From Flavobacterium cupriresistens (lineage in GTDB: Bacteria > Bacteroidota > Bacteroidia > Flavobacteriales > Flavobacteriaceae): a stretch of DNA of 64,000 nt. This document shows, one piece after another, positions 9,517 through 19,082 of the stretch. The DNA is taken from positions 1,240,001 to 1,304,000 of the forward strand of contig NZ_CP087134.1 of the NCBI RefSeq assembly GCF_020911925.1. The letters are read 5' to 3'. The notes under the pieces are model-generated. The model saw only the letters and a list, made by a program, of their open reading frames with translations, made no database searches and was not told the DNA's origin. The position numbers were made by a program, and so were the translations under genes. Every line of letters starts with the position of its first letter. Positions within the stretch are counted from its first letter, which is position 1.

Positions 9517-11397
9517 ATGCATAAAATTATTCTATTATCTTTTTTGAGTTTGGGTTTAAACTCAGCTTTTGCACAAAGCGCTCCATACTGGCAACAACAT
9601 GCCGATTATAAAATGGAGGTTTCGATGGATGTAAAAAACTATCAGTACAAAGGGAAGCAAGAATTGGTTTATACCAATAATTCTTCCGATACATTAAAAA
9701 AAGTATTCTATCATTTATTTCTGAATGCATTTCAACCCGGAAGTGAAATGGATGCTCGTTTGCATTTTATTAAAGATCCGGACGGAAGAATGGTGAATAA
9801 AGTAAAAAGTGCCGATGGTAAAGAAACAAAGCAAAGCCGAATTGAAACTTTAAAACCAAACGAAGTAGGGTATTTAAAAGTTACTAATTTTAAACAAGAT
9901 GGTGTTACCGCTCAAACCAGAACTTCCGGAACTATTTTGGAAGTAACACTGGCGAAGCCAATTTTGCCGAATTCTAAATCAACTTTTACGTTAGATTTTG
10001 ACGGACAAGTTCCGGTTCAGGTGCGTCGTACAGGAAGAAATAACACGGAGGGAATCGAATTGTCAATGTCACAATGGTATCCTAAATTAGCCGAATTTGA
10101 TTTCGAAGGCTGGCATGCAGATCCTTATATCGCGAGAGAGTTTCACGGTGTGTGGGGTAATTTTGATGTGAAAATTACAATTGATAAAGAGTATACAGTT
10201 GGAGGTTCCGGATATCTTCAGGACAAAAACCAAATCGGACACGGTTACGAAGATGCAGGTGTAACAGTAGTATACCCTAAAAAAGCAAAAACGTTAACCT
10301 GGCATTTTATTGCACCAAATGTGCATGATTTTACCTGGGCAGCTGATAAAAACTATATTCATGATATCGTAAAAGGACCAAATGATGTTGATTTGCATTT
10401 CTTCTACAAAAACAATCCGAAAGTAGCAGAGAACTGGAAGAAACTGGAGCCGTTAATGGTTAAAGTAATGGATTACTATAATCAGAGAGTTGGAGCTTAT
10501 CCGTACAAACAATATTCCTTTATTCAAGGAGGTGATGGTGGAATGGAGTATGCTATGTGTACTTTAATGTTAGGAAACGGAACTCTTGAAGGAATTCTGG
10601 GAACGGCAACACACGAATTAGGACATTCTTGGTTCCAACATATTTTAGCTTCAAACGAATCAAAACACCCATGGATGGATGAAGGTTTTACAACTTACAT
10701 TGAAGACAGTGCTTTGAATGAATTGGCTGGAGATAAAAAAGAAGTAAATCCGTTTAAAGGAAACTATAATGCGTATTACAGCTTAGTTTCATCAGGAAAA
10801 GAGCAGCCACAAACCACTCATGGTGATCGTTATGATGAGAACAGACCTTACAGTATTTCTTCTTATGTAAAAGGAAGTATCTTTCTTTCTCAGTTGGCTT
10901 ATGTAATTGGTCAGGAGAATTTAGATGCGACTTTAAAGAGATATTACAATGATTTTAAATTCAAACACCCAACGCCAAATGATATCAAAAGAACAGCAGA
11001 GCGAGTTTCCGGTGCTGAGCTGGACTGGTATTTGATTGACTGGGCAGAAACAACAAATACAATTGACTACGGAATAAAAGACGTAGCTGATAATGCTGGT
11101 AAAACAACCGTTTCTTTAGAAAGAATCGGAAGAATGCCAATGCCTCTTGACTTAACAGTTGAATATACTGATGGTACAACAGAGAGTTTCTATATTCCGC
11201 TAAGAATGATGAATTACATTAAACCAAATCCGAATCCAAACGTAAAAAGAACTGTTTTGGAAGATTGGGCTTGGGCAATGTCAAACTATAGTTTTACAAT
11301 AGACAAAAACAAAGCTGCAATTAAAAAAATCACAATTGATCCAAGCGGATTAATGGCCGATGTAAAAGCAGCAAATAATGTTTATGAAGTAAAATAA
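9517..11397 (+). CDS. M1-family zinc metallopeptidase (aminopeptidase-like), secreted
   Basis: About 626 residues from the ATG at 9517. This start gives a clean signal peptide (MHKIILLSFLSLGLNSAFAQ) and lies just after the terminator hairpin of the preceding gene. The zinc site is ATHELGHSWFQH (HExxH), with the third ligand in WMDEGFTTYIED about 19 residues later, the gluzincin arrangement of M1 peptidases. An N-terminal beta-sandwich domain precedes the catalytic domain. It probably works on peptides in the periplasm or outside the cell, next to the subtilase. A longer GTG-start version from 9484 was considered and rejected. Confidence 0.93.
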   Translation: MHKIILLSFLSLGLNSAFAQSAPYWQQHADYKMEVSMDVKNYQYKGKQELVYTNNSSDTLKKVFYHLFLNAFQPGSEMDARLHFIKDPDGRMVNKVKSADGKETKQSRIETLKPNEVGYLKVTNFKQDGVTAQTRTSGTILEVTLAKPILPNSKSTFTLDFDGQVPVQVRRTGRNNTEGIELSMSQWYPKLAEFDFEGWHADPYIAREFHGVWGNFDVKITIDKEYTVGGSGYLQDKNQIGHGYEDAGVTVVYPKKAKTLTWHFIAPNVHDFTWAADKNYIHDIVKGPNDVDLHFFYKNNPKVAENWKKLEPLMVKVMDYYNQRVGAYPYKQYSFIQGGDGGMEYAMCTLMLGNGTLEGILGTATHELGHSWFQHILASNESKHPWMDEGFTTYIEDSALNELAGDKKEVNPFKGNYNAYYSLVSSGKEQPQTTHGDRYDENRPYSISSYVKGSIFLSQLAYVIGQENLDATLKRYYNDFKFKHPTPNDIKRTAERVSGAELDWYLIDWAETTNTIDYGIKDVADNAGKTTVSLERIGRMPMPLDLTVEYTDGTTESFYIPLRMMNYIKPNPNPNVKRTVLEDWAWAMSNYSFTIDKNKAAIKKITIDPSGLMADVKAANNVYEVK

Positions 11398-11416
11398 TTT
11401 ACTGAATTGAATAAAG

Positions 11417-11453
11417 AAAGCCCTTAAAAAATAATTTTTTTAAGGGCTTTTTC
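11417..11453. terminator. terminator between convergent genes
   Basis: The stem AAAGCCCTTAAAAAA pairs with TTTTTTTAAGGGCTTT and is followed by TTCTTTT on the plus strand. It ends the M1 peptidase gene and may also serve the DUF418 gene on the other strand. Confidence 0.85.
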
Positions 11454-11467
11454 TTTTAAGAGTAAAT

Positions 11468-12670
11468 CTATAAAATAGGTTTTACATCTGTTACGATATC
11501 ACTTTGTACTGTCTTTTTTAGCGGAAACATCTTTCTATAGCTCAACACTCTCCACAGCCATTCAACAGGGCCATAATTGTATCTGTCAAGCCACCATTTG
11601 CTTATGAATAACTGAATTGTAAACACAAAAATCGCTAAGAAAAAGTAAAACCAGTACGGTAAAGTGTTGTAAATTTTGAAGCCAGCTCCGGAAAATAGGA
11701 AAAAGGCAATGATATTTTGCATCAGATAATTGGTTAAAGTCATTTTGCCGCTAACCCTGAAATAGTTGAAGACCGTTTTTAGTTTTCCGTTTGCATAGAG
11801 CAAACAAATTCCGGATGCTATAAACAACATTGTACTTATTATGGTCCAAAAAACAGGATTAAAATAAGTAAAAACTACTGTTTGTTTAAGGAAGATTTGG
11901 AAAAGAATACCGGAAGCAATTGCTAAAAAGAACGTGATGATAAGGGTTCTTTTTAAAGATTTCTTTAATTCAGGTAAACGATTAAAAAAGTTGATTTTTT
12001 GGGCATAAAACCCCAAAAGCATCAGGGCAAACATCACAACATGGACGGTAATTGCATAAGGGAGATTAATCATTTCCTGATAATACGTTCCGAGTAAATT
12101 GAATTGGAATACATCGAGCCAATTATCAGAATAAAATAATTTTAAATATTTGGCAGTAGACTGTACATCGGGTAATGTCTGTTTGATACTATTAATGTAG
12201 GCTGTAAGAAACGGAATGAATACTAAAAGAACAATGCTGCTTATAAGAATTGTTCTAGGGGAGCTTCTATAAAAGAGCAAAAGAAATAAACCTAAAAAAG
12301 CATAGTCTTTTAAAATATCGCCAAGCCAGAAAGCAGAATTTACAAAAGCAAAAGCAAAAAGAATAAACATTCGCCAGCAGAAAAAAGAAACAGGATTTTT
12401 GCCTTTTTCTGCAACATTATTTATGAGTATTGCAAAACCGTATCCAAATAAAATACTCAATAAAGTCCAGGATTTGGCAGAAAAAAAGGTTAAATTAAAA
12501 AAGCTTATTACTTCAGAAAAAGCGCCTTTTTTTTGAATAAAACGGTCTAGCCCGATGTAGCGAAAATCGACATAGTTTCCTATGGCAACACCTAGTAAAG
12601 CCCATCCTCTTAAAATATCAACAATAGCGGTTCTTTTGTCTTCCTGAATAGGATTTAACGAATTTGTCAT
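11468..12670 (-). CDS. DUF418-domain multipass membrane protein
   Basis: This 400-residue protein has about ten hydrophobic segments. Its N-terminus reads RTAIVDILRGWALLGVAIGN and its C-terminus WLDRYNYGPVEWLWRVLSY, both hallmarks of the DUF418/YeiB-like family. The C-terminal GPxEWLWR motif is the most conserved part of that family. Function is unknown; a transport or acyl-transfer role has been suggested for relatives but nothing here shows it. It is transcribed alone, with a TACATTTG element about 65 bases upstream at 12733-12740. Confidence 0.88.
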   Translation of the reverse strand: MTNSLNPIQEDKRTAIVDILRGWALLGVAIGNYVDFRYIGLDRFIQKKGAFSEVISFFNLTFFSAKSWTLLSILFGYGFAILINNVAEKGKNPVSFFCWRMFILFAFAFVNSAFWLGDILKDYAFLGLFLLLFYRSSPRTILISSIVLLVFIPFLTAYINSIKQTLPDVQSTAKYLKLFYSDNWLDVFQFNLLGTYYQEMINLPYAITVHVVMFALMLLGFYAQKINFFNRLPELKKSLKRTLIITFFLAIASGILFQIFLKQTVVFTYFNPVFWTIISTMLFIASGICLLYANGKLKTVFNYFRVSGKMTLTNYLMQNIIAFFLFSGAGFKIYNTLPYWFYFFLAIFVFTIQLFISKWWLDRYNYGPVEWLWRVLSYRKMFPLKKTVQSDIVTDVKPIL

Positions 12671-12783
12671 AAATCTAACGGTTTTTTTTCCTTTGTGTAA
12701 GGGTTTGGTTAATTAGTTTGTTAAAAACAGATCAAATGTAAGAAATTCTACAATTCGTATTTTTTAATTAAGAAACATTTTGT

Positions 12784-12838
12784 AAAAAAAAATAAGCATG
12801 TTATTCTAAAAGGATTTTCTTTTAAAATAACATGCTTA
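12784..12838 (-). terminator. terminator of threonine dehydrogenase gene
   Basis: The long stem AAGCATGTTATT / AATAACATGCTT has a partly paired AT-rich inner part. On the minus strand it is followed by a run of T (the A9 tract at about 12784-12792). Confidence 0.85.
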
Positions 12839-12861
12839 TAGAGGTAAAAAAGCGCTTGGGT

Positions 12862-13800
12862 TTATCCCAAATGCTCCAGCATATCTTTTGTCATTGACTC
12901 TAAGTCAAAAGTATGTTTCCAATCCCAGTCTTCTCTGGCAGAGCTGTCATCAATACTCGCAGGCCAACTGTCTGCAATTTTTTGACGGAAATCAGGATTG
13001 TAAGTAATCTCAAATTCCGGAATATGTTTTTTAATTTCAGCAGCGATTTCGGTTGGTGTGAAACTCATCGCAGCTAAATTATAAGACGAATGAATTTTGA
13101 TTTTTTCAACCGGTGCTTTCATAATGTTTATAGTAGCATCAATTGCATCATCCATATACATCATTGGCATTTTTGTTTCTGAAGATAAAAAGCACTCGTA
13201 TTTTTTATCTGAAATCGCTTTGTAAAAAATATCCACTGCATAATCGGTAGTACCACCACCCGGAGGCGTAGACCAACTGATTAAACCCGGATAACGAATA
13301 CTACGAACATCAACACCATAAATGTTATGGTAATATTCGCACCATCTTTCTCCTGCTTGTTTGCTAATTCCGTAAACCGTAGAAGGTTCCATTACGGTAT
13401 ATTGAGGGGTGTTTTCTTTTGGAGTTGTTGGTCCAAAAACAGCAATACTTGATGGCCAGAAAACTTTTTGAATTTTTTTTGCCTTAGCTAAATTTAAAAC
13501 ATGAAATAAAGAGTTCATATTCAAATCCCATGCAAATGCCGGATTCTTCTCAGCTGTAGCCGATAAAAGTGCCGCCATTAAATAAACATCGGTAATTTTA
13601 TGCAACTCAACCAAATGTTCAATTTGATTAAAATCTAAAGCATTGACCACTTCAAAAGGCCCTGAATTAACAACATCAGTATTTAATTTCCGGATGTCAG
13701 AAGCAATTACATTTTCTGTTCCATACAATTTACGTAATTTTTGAGTCAGTTCAGTCCCAATTTGACCGCAAGCGCCAATGATCAAGATTTTTGGATTCAT
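12862..13800 (-). CDS. L-threonine 3-dehydrogenase, SDR/epimerase type
   Basis: This 312-residue extended short-chain dehydrogenase has an N-terminal Rossmann motif (IIGACGQIG), the catalytic YGISK (YxxxK) and the conserved SIRYPGLISW and TDYAVDIFYKA segments. These are characteristic of the UDP-galactose-epimerase-like L-threonine dehydrogenases known from Flavobacterium. It oxidises L-threonine to 2-amino-3-ketobutyrate with NAD+, the first step towards glycine and acetyl-CoA. No 2-amino-3-ketobutyrate CoA-ligase gene is next to it. The name rests on similarity to that subfamily; a nucleotide-sugar epimerase is the less likely alternative. Confidence 0.88.
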   Translation of the reverse strand: MNPKILIIGACGQIGTELTQKLRKLYGTENVIASDIRKLNTDVVNSGPFEVVNALDFNQIEHLVELHKITDVYLMAALLSATAEKNPAFAWDLNMNSLFHVLNLAKAKKIQKVFWPSSIAVFGPTTPKENTPQYTVMEPSTVYGISKQAGERWCEYYHNIYGVDVRSIRYPGLISWSTPPGGGTTDYAVDIFYKAISDKKYECFLSSETKMPMMYMDDAIDATINIMKAPVEKIKIHSSYNLAAMSFTPTEIAAEIKKHIPEFEITYNPDFRQKIADSWPASIDDSSAREDWDWKHTFDLESMTKDMLEHLG

Positions 13801-13821
13801 GTGTTGATTTTTTTAGAGATA

Positions 13822-13829
13822 CAAATATA
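13822..13829 (-). promoter_or_regulatory. -7 element of threonine dehydrogenase gene
   Basis: On the minus strand this reads TATATTTG, an exact TAnnTTTG match about 22 bases upstream of the ATG. No clear -33 element was found. Confidence 0.5.
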
Positions 13830-13941
13830 ACGTTTTCGCAAATAAATATGTTTTTTGACAATGCAAATTATAAATTTAACAATAACGAAGTTTCTTTGTT
13901 GGGTTATTCTCCGTAAAAAAGGTATTGACGAGAAGAAAATC

Positions 13942-14320
13942 GCCACAGATTAAAAAGCCTAGAATGATTTTTTACTTGTGTATTTTTCTTTAAAGAAATC
14001 CGTTTAATCAGTGAAATCTGTGGCAAAAAAGCCCAGTGCCCTATATTGGTTGGGACCAGGTTAGCCGCAGATTAAAAGGATTAGAATGATTTTTACTTGT
14101 GTGTTTTTCTTTAAAGTAATCCGTTTAATCAGTGAAATCTGTGGCAAAAAAGCTCAGTGACCTATATAGATTGGGATTTGGTTAGCCACAGATTAAAAGG
14201 ATTAGAATGATTTTTCACTTGCGTTTTTCATTTCGATTCAGAAATAATCCATTTAATCAGTGAAATCTGTGGCAAAAAAAAATAATTCGTGCCAATTCGT
14301 GAAATTCGTGGCAAAAAAAG
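13942..14320. repeat. three tandem copies of a palindromic repeat unit
   Basis: The 594-base gene-free stretch 13801-14394 carries three direct copies (13942-14024, 14064-14145, 14185-14273) at a period of about 122 bases. Each copy starts GCCACAGATTAAAA (copy 2 has GCCGCAGATT) and ends GTGAAATCTGTGGC, so each can fold into a hairpin. The linkers are also similar (AGCCCAGTGCCCTATAT / AGCTCAGTGACCTATAT). Copy 3 is followed by AATTCGTGCCAATTCGTG and ATTCGTGGC, the other arm type of the family. No coding sequence was seen. Confidence 0.9.
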
Positions 14321-14356
14321 CGCGCAATTTTATATGATTTGAGACGAAAAACAGAG

Positions 14357-14387
14357 TTCGTAATTGTAAATTTACTTTGTAACTTTG
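14357..14387 (+). promoter_or_regulatory. promoter of the lipoprotein-mfd unit
   Basis: TTCG at 14357-14360 and TAACTTTG at 14380-14387 are spaced by 19 bases. This matches the Bacteroidota TTTG-N19-TAnnTTTG pattern with one mismatch in the -33 part. It lies about 20 bases before the lipoprotein ATG. Confidence 0.65.
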
Positions 14388-14406
14388 TAGCTTAATGTTT
14401 TACCAA

Positions 14407-15009
14407 ATGAAATATAAAATATCTCTTTTTCTACTTTTGATTTTTGTACTGAATTCATGTCAGGGTGAAGATGAAAAACGTCGTGCAGCCTATGAAAAAG
14501 AAGCTAAAAAAAAGGAAGCCATATTCAATAACATCAATAAAGGCTGGACTTTTATAGATGAACCCATCAACGAAGTCTCTGAACAAAATAGAGTTGTGTG
14601 GACTGAGTGGCGTGACTTTTTAAAGGAAATCGGAGAAAAACCAAGGAAGACAATTGGAGCGTTTCAGAAAAAATCAGAAGCGATAGCTAAGAAAGCAATG
14701 CTTTTAAACAATAATATTCCCGCACAATTTAATCAACCTCAGATAAAAAGCAGAATTTCAATTTTGATCACTAAAATCAAAATGATGGATTTGTACATTC
14801 ACCTGAGCACGATTCCGGATGATAAAGTGACGTTTCTAATTGGGGATATCAATAAAGAGTTGGTCTCGTTAGAGCGACAAATGGATAAAGTTGTTGAAAA
14901 AGCTAAGATTCCAAAAGAAGAAGGAGAAGCCGATTTTCTGAAAATGTTAGACACAACACGTGCTATCCCGAACGCAATTATAGATCCAAATTTACCTAAA
15001 GTTGAGTAA
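14407..15009 (+). CDS. small lipoprotein of unknown function
   Basis: About 200 residues from the ATG at 14407 (an ATG at 14395 would add four residues). The N-terminus is a lipoprotein signal (FLLLIFVLNSC) with the cysteine at residue 18. The mature part is charged and helical (RRAAYEKEAKKKEAI, then KKSEAIAKKAMLLNN) with no catalytic motif that I recognise. Its last 8 bases overlap the start of mfd, so the two are cotranscribed and probably translationally coupled. Why a lipoprotein should be tied to a transcription-repair factor is not clear. Confidence 0.8.
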   Translation: MKYKISLFLLLIFVLNSCQGEDEKRRAAYEKEAKKKEAIFNNINKGWTFIDEPINEVSEQNRVVWTEWRDFLKEIGEKPRKTIGAFQKKSEAIAKKAMLLNNNIPAQFNQPQIKSRISILITKIKMMDLYIHLSTIPDDKVTFLIGDINKELVSLERQMDKVVEKAKIPKEEGEADFLKMLDTTRAIPNAIIDPNLPKVE

Positions 15010-18000
15010 AAACGCCTTATATACTACGTATGACAATTTGCCTAAAAGTCAGCAGATTGCCACACAATTACTAGAGCAAAATCAAGTAAAAATGCATCTG
15101 AGCGGATTGCTGGGATCGGCAGTTTCATTTGTAGTCCGAAGTGTTTTTAAGAAAACAGAATTGCCTTTTTTGATTGTTTTAGACAACAAAGAAGAAGCGG
15201 CATATTATCTGAACGATTTAGAACAAATGATTGGCGAACAGGATGTTTTGTTCTATCCCGGTTCGTTTCGTCGTCCCTATCAGATTGAAGAGACCGATAA
15301 TGCCAATGTTTTATTGCGTGCTGAGGTTTTAAACCGAATTAATTCGCGTAAAAAACCGGCGGTAATTGTGACTTATCCCGAAGCTCTTTTTGAAAAAGTA
15401 GTAACCAGAAGAGAACTGGATAAAAACACACTCAAAGTCGCTTTGAATGATAAAATTTCTATAGATTTTATTAACGAAGTTTTGTTTGAATACGAATTTA
15501 AAAGAGTCGATTTTATTACCGAGCCCGGTGAATTTTCGGTTCGTGGAGGAATTGTTGATGTATTCTCCTTTTCGAACGATCACCCCTATCGCATTGAGTT
15601 TTTCGGGAATGAAGTAGACAGTATTCGAAGTTTCGATGTGGAAACACAGTTGTCGGTTGAAACCCATAAAAAAATCACGATTATTCCGAATGTGGAAAAC
15701 AAGATTTTTCAGGAGAATCGAGAAAGTTTCCTGGATTATATTGCAGAAAAAACGGTACTTTTTATTCAGAATACAGAAGGACTTTTTTCTCAGTTAGACA
15801 AACAATTTGCCAGGGCAGAAGAAGCTTTCGAAAAACTGTCCGGAGAAATAAAACATGCGACTCCCGAACAACTGTTCTTAAACCAGTCTGCATTTATAAA
15901 AAGAGCTTTAGATTTCTCAATTGTAGAATTGGCTTCAAAACCTGTTTTCAAAACCACAAAGAGTTTCGAATTTCATATACAGCCGCAGCCTTCTTTCAAC
16001 AAACAGTTTGATTTGTTGTTGAATAATCTGAGCGACAATCATTTTAACGGATATAAAAATTATTTATTCTGTTCAAATGAAACGCAGGCCAAACGTTTCC
16101 ATGATATTTTTGAAACCTTAGATGAGGCTAATTCGGAGAACATCAGAAAACAATATCATACCATTGTACTGCCATTATATCAAGGATTTATTGACGAAGA
16201 GAATCAGATTACGGCCTATACAGACCATCAGATTTTTGAGCGTTATCATAAATTCAATATCAAAAACGGCTATTCTAAGAAGCAGAATATCACGCTAAAG
16301 GAACTTACAGCACTTTCTGTTGGAGATTACGTTACACATATCGATCACGGAATTGGAAAGTTTGGTGGTTTACAGAAAATTCAGGTAGAAGGCAAAACGC
16401 AGGAAGCCATAAAGTTGGTTTACGCCGATAATGATATAGTGTATGTCAGCATACATTCACTTCACAAAATTTCAAAATACAACGGAAAAGACGGGACGCC
16501 ACCTAAGATTTATAAATTAGGATCGAACGCCTGGAAGATTTTAAAACAAAAAACCAAGGCGCGCGTCAAACATATAGCATTCAACTTAATCCAGTTGTAT
16601 GCAAAACGACGTTTGGAAAAAGGATTTCAGTTTGCGCCCGACAGTTATCTGCAAAACGAATTAGAGAGTTCTTTTATCTACGAAGACACACCCGATCAAA
16701 CCAAATCAACAGCAGAGGTAAAAGCCGATATGGAAAGCGACAGACCGATGGACCGATTGGTTTGTGGTGACGTTGGTTTCGGTAAAACGGAGGTAGCGAT
16801 TCGTGCTGCTTTTAAAGCCGTTGACAATAGTAAACAAGTCGCTATACTGGTTCCGACCACTATTTTGGCGTACCAGCATTATCGTACTTTTACAGAGCGA
16901 CTAAAAGACATGCCGGTTTCTGTTGGTTATTTAAACCGATTCAGAACTGCCAAACAAAAGGCAGAAACCTTAAAACAATTAGCCGAAGGGAAATTGGATA
17001 TTGTAATCGGAACACATCAGCTGGTCAACAAAAATGTGGTATTTAAAGATCTCGGTTTATTGATTGTAGATGAGGAACAGAAATTTGGAGTTAACGTAAA
17101 AGACAAGCTCAAAACGATAGCGGCAAACGTAGATACATTGACATTAACAGCAACGCCAATTCCGAGAACATTGCAGTTTTCGTTAATGGCAGCACGTGAT
17201 TTGTCAGTAATCACAACACCGCCGCCCAATCGTTATCCGATTGAAACTAATGTGGTTGGTTTTAATGAAGAAATTATTCGTGATGCAATTTCGTATGAAA
17301 TTCAGCGAAACGGACAGGTTTTCTTCATCAACAACAGAATCGAAAACATTAAAGAAGTTGCCGGAATGATTCAGCGTTTGGTTCCAAATGCCAGAGTCGG
17401 AATCGGTCACGGACAAATGGAAGGGGCAAAACTCGAAGAATTGATGTTAGGTTTTATGAATGGAGATTTTGATGTTTTGGTAGCAACTACAATCATTGAA
17501 AGCGGTTTAGATGTACCAAATGCCAATACAATCTTCATCAATAATGCCAACAACTTCGGATTGTCGGATTTGCATCAAATGCGCGGTAGAGTAGGACGAA
17601 GCAATAAAAAAGCATTTTGTTATTTCATCTGTCCGCCTTATTCGTCAATGACGGATGATGCCCGTAAACGTATTCAGGCGCTAGAGCAGTTTAGTGAACT
17701 TGGAAGTGGATTTAATATTGCCATGAAAGATCTTGAAATTCGAGGTGCGGGAGATTTATTAGGTGGGGAACAAAGTGGTTTTATCAATGAAATTGGTTTC
17801 GATACTTATCAGAAAATCATGAACGAAGCCATTGAAGAATTAAAAGAAAACGAATTCAAAGATTTGTATCCGGAAGAAAATGATATCGAAACTAAGGAAT
17901 ATGTAAAAGATTTACAGATTGATACCGATTTTGAGTTGTTGTTCTCGGATGAATATATTAATAATGTTACAGAGCGCTTGAGTTTGTATAACGAGCTTGG

Positions 18001-18367
18001 TGCTGTGAAAAATGAAGCAGAACTGGTTGTCTTTCAAAATAAATTAATTGACCGTTTCGGACCTATGCCTCCGCGTGCCAATGCATTGATGAATAGTATT
18101 CGCATTAAATGGATCGCCACAAGTGTAGGTATAGAGAAACTGGTCATGAAAAAAGGCAAAATGATTGGTTATTTTGTTTCAGACCAACAGTCCGATTATT
18201 ATCAATCCAAACGTTTTCATAAGGTTATAAAATTTGTGCAAACACATAGTAATCTTTGCCAAATGAAAGAAAAGCAAACTCCCAACGGCTTAAGACTTTT
18301 ATTGACTTTTGAAAATGTAAAATCCACCAAAAGGGCTTTGGAATTAATGGAATTGCTTGAAGAGTAA
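15002..18367 (+). CDS. mfd: transcription-repair coupling factor Mfd
   Basis: The 1121-residue protein removes stalled RNA polymerase from DNA lesions and recruits UvrA. The N-terminal third is UvrB-like (FYPGSFRRPYQ, FSVRGGIVDVFSF). A CarD-like RNA-polymerase-interaction domain follows at about 435-500 (SVGDYVTHIDHGIGKFGG). The translocase has Walker A GDVGFGKTE at about 588, the DEEQ box in LLIVDEEQKFGV and TLTATPIPRTL; a TRG motif follows (EIRGAGDLLGGEQSG). The C-terminal domain is complete. The start is a TTG that overlaps the lipoprotein stop by 8 bases; no ATG fits in this frame before conserved sequence begins. Confidence 0.97.
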   Translation: MSKNALYTTYDNLPKSQQIATQLLEQNQVKMHLSGLLGSAVSFVVRSVFKKTELPFLIVLDNKEEAAYYLNDLEQMIGEQDVLFYPGSFRRPYQIEETDNANVLLRAEVLNRINSRKKPAVIVTYPEALFEKVVTRRELDKNTLKVALNDKISIDFINEVLFEYEFKRVDFITEPGEFSVRGGIVDVFSFSNDHPYRIEFFGNEVDSIRSFDVETQLSVETHKKITIIPNVENKIFQENRESFLDYIAEKTVLFIQNTEGLFSQLDKQFARAEEAFEKLSGEIKHATPEQLFLNQSAFIKRALDFSIVELASKPVFKTTKSFEFHIQPQPSFNKQFDLLLNNLSDNHFNGYKNYLFCSNETQAKRFHDIFETLDEANSENIRKQYHTIVLPLYQGFIDEENQITAYTDHQIFERYHKFNIKNGYSKKQNITLKELTALSVGDYVTHIDHGIGKFGGLQKIQVEGKTQEAIKLVYADNDIVYVSIHSLHKISKYNGKDGTPPKIYKLGSNAWKILKQKTKARVKHIAFNLIQLYAKRRLEKGFQFAPDSYLQNELESSFIYEDTPDQTKSTAEVKADMESDRPMDRLVCGDVGFGKTEVAIRAAFKAVDNSKQVAILVPTTILAYQHYRTFTERLKDMPVSVGYLNRFRTAKQKAETLKQLAEGKLDIVIGTHQLVNKNVVFKDLGLLIVDEEQKFGVNVKDKLKTIAANVDTLTLTATPIPRTLQFSLMAARDLSVITTPPPNRYPIETNVVGFNEEIIRDAISYEIQRNGQVFFINNRIENIKEVAGMIQRLVPNARVGIGHGQMEGAKLEELMLGFMNGDFDVLVATTIIESGLDVPNANTIFINNANNFGLSDLHQMRGRVGRSNKKAFCYFICPPYSSMTDDARKRIQALEQFSELGSGFNIAMKDLEIRGAGDLLGGEQSGFINEIGFDTYQKIMNEAIEELKENEFKDLYPEENDIETKEYVKDLQIDTDFELLFSDEYINNVTERLSLYNELGAVKNEAELVVFQNKLIDRFGPMPPRANALMNSIRIKWIATSVGIEKLVMKKGKMIGYFVSDQQSDYYQSKRFHKVIKFVQTHSNLCQMKEKQTPNGLRLLLTFENVKSTKRALELMELLEE

Positions 18368-18372
18368 AGTTT

Positions 18373-18510
18373 GCCACGAATTCCACGAGTTGCCACAAAT
18401 TTTATTCAAAGCATCAAGTTAATTCGTGCTAATTTGTGAGATTCGTGGTGAGAAAAATTTTGCCACGAATTCCACGAATTGGCACAAATTTTATTCAAAG
18501 CACCAAGTTA
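18373..18510. repeat. direct repeat of the GCCACGAATT family after mfd
   Basis: Two near-identical copies begin GCCACGAATTCCACGA at 18373 and 18462 and run to CAAGTTA. Between them lies the inverted arm (AATTCGTGCT, then GAGATTCGTGG). A weak hairpin AAATCAC / GTGATTT follows at 18525-18548 and may end mfd transcription. The whole stretch 18368-19082 (715 bases) has no convincing gene; a 62-codon ORF at 18561-18749 lacks coding character. Confidence 0.8.
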
Positions 18511-19007
18511 TCAGTAGCGAAAAAAAATCACCCCGAAAAGAGTGATTTGATTGGTTAAAAGTGGTTTTTTGGTCTAGACAGTTTGATCAGAAGCCTGAAG
18601 TATACTACTTTGTCTGTTTGACTTCTGATTGTATTTATAGCGATACCGGGTTTCTGAATAGGGTAATCCTGATATTCGTACGATTTCCGGTTCTTAAAAA
18701 AATCTTCTTTATACTGCTATTCAAAAACGAACATTTTTTTTCGTTGTAGTTTTTGAATAATTAATTCTGTTAACGCATTAACAAATATATAAAAATATTA
18801 TTCTTAAAAAATTGTGCGTAAAAAAATATAATTCTTCTTTTTTTTAATGTTTTTGTATGGAGTGTCGCTAAAACTAAGGGCAAACCCGTTTTTTGATCGA
18901 TGAGTTTAGGAATTGTGTTTCTAAAAATTAACAATTACAAAGTAGGTTTTTGAGAATATTCTTATTAGAGTTCTTTAAAATACGGGCTTTGTAGTACTGT
19001 TTGGGAA

Positions 19008-19053
19008 TAAAAAAATCCTTTTATCTTTCGTTTAGATGGAAAGATAAAAGGAT
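19008..19053 (-). terminator. terminator of the ACT-like gene
   Basis: A 14-bp stem, ATCCTTTTATCTTT / AAAGATAAAAGGAT, is followed on the minus strand by a T-rich tract (ATTTTTTATT). Confidence 0.88.
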
Positions 19054-19082
19054 GTATAAAAAGAATCGGAGATTCTATGGGA

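Noticed and set aside
13942..14273. Possible CRISPR array because of regular spacing
   Set aside because: There are only three units, each about 80 bases and palindromic, and the linkers are similar to each other rather than unique spacers; no cas genes are present.
18561..18749. 62-codon plus-strand ORF after mfd
   Set aside because: It lies in repeat-rich spacer, has no recognisable domain, an erratic composition and no ribosome-binding context.
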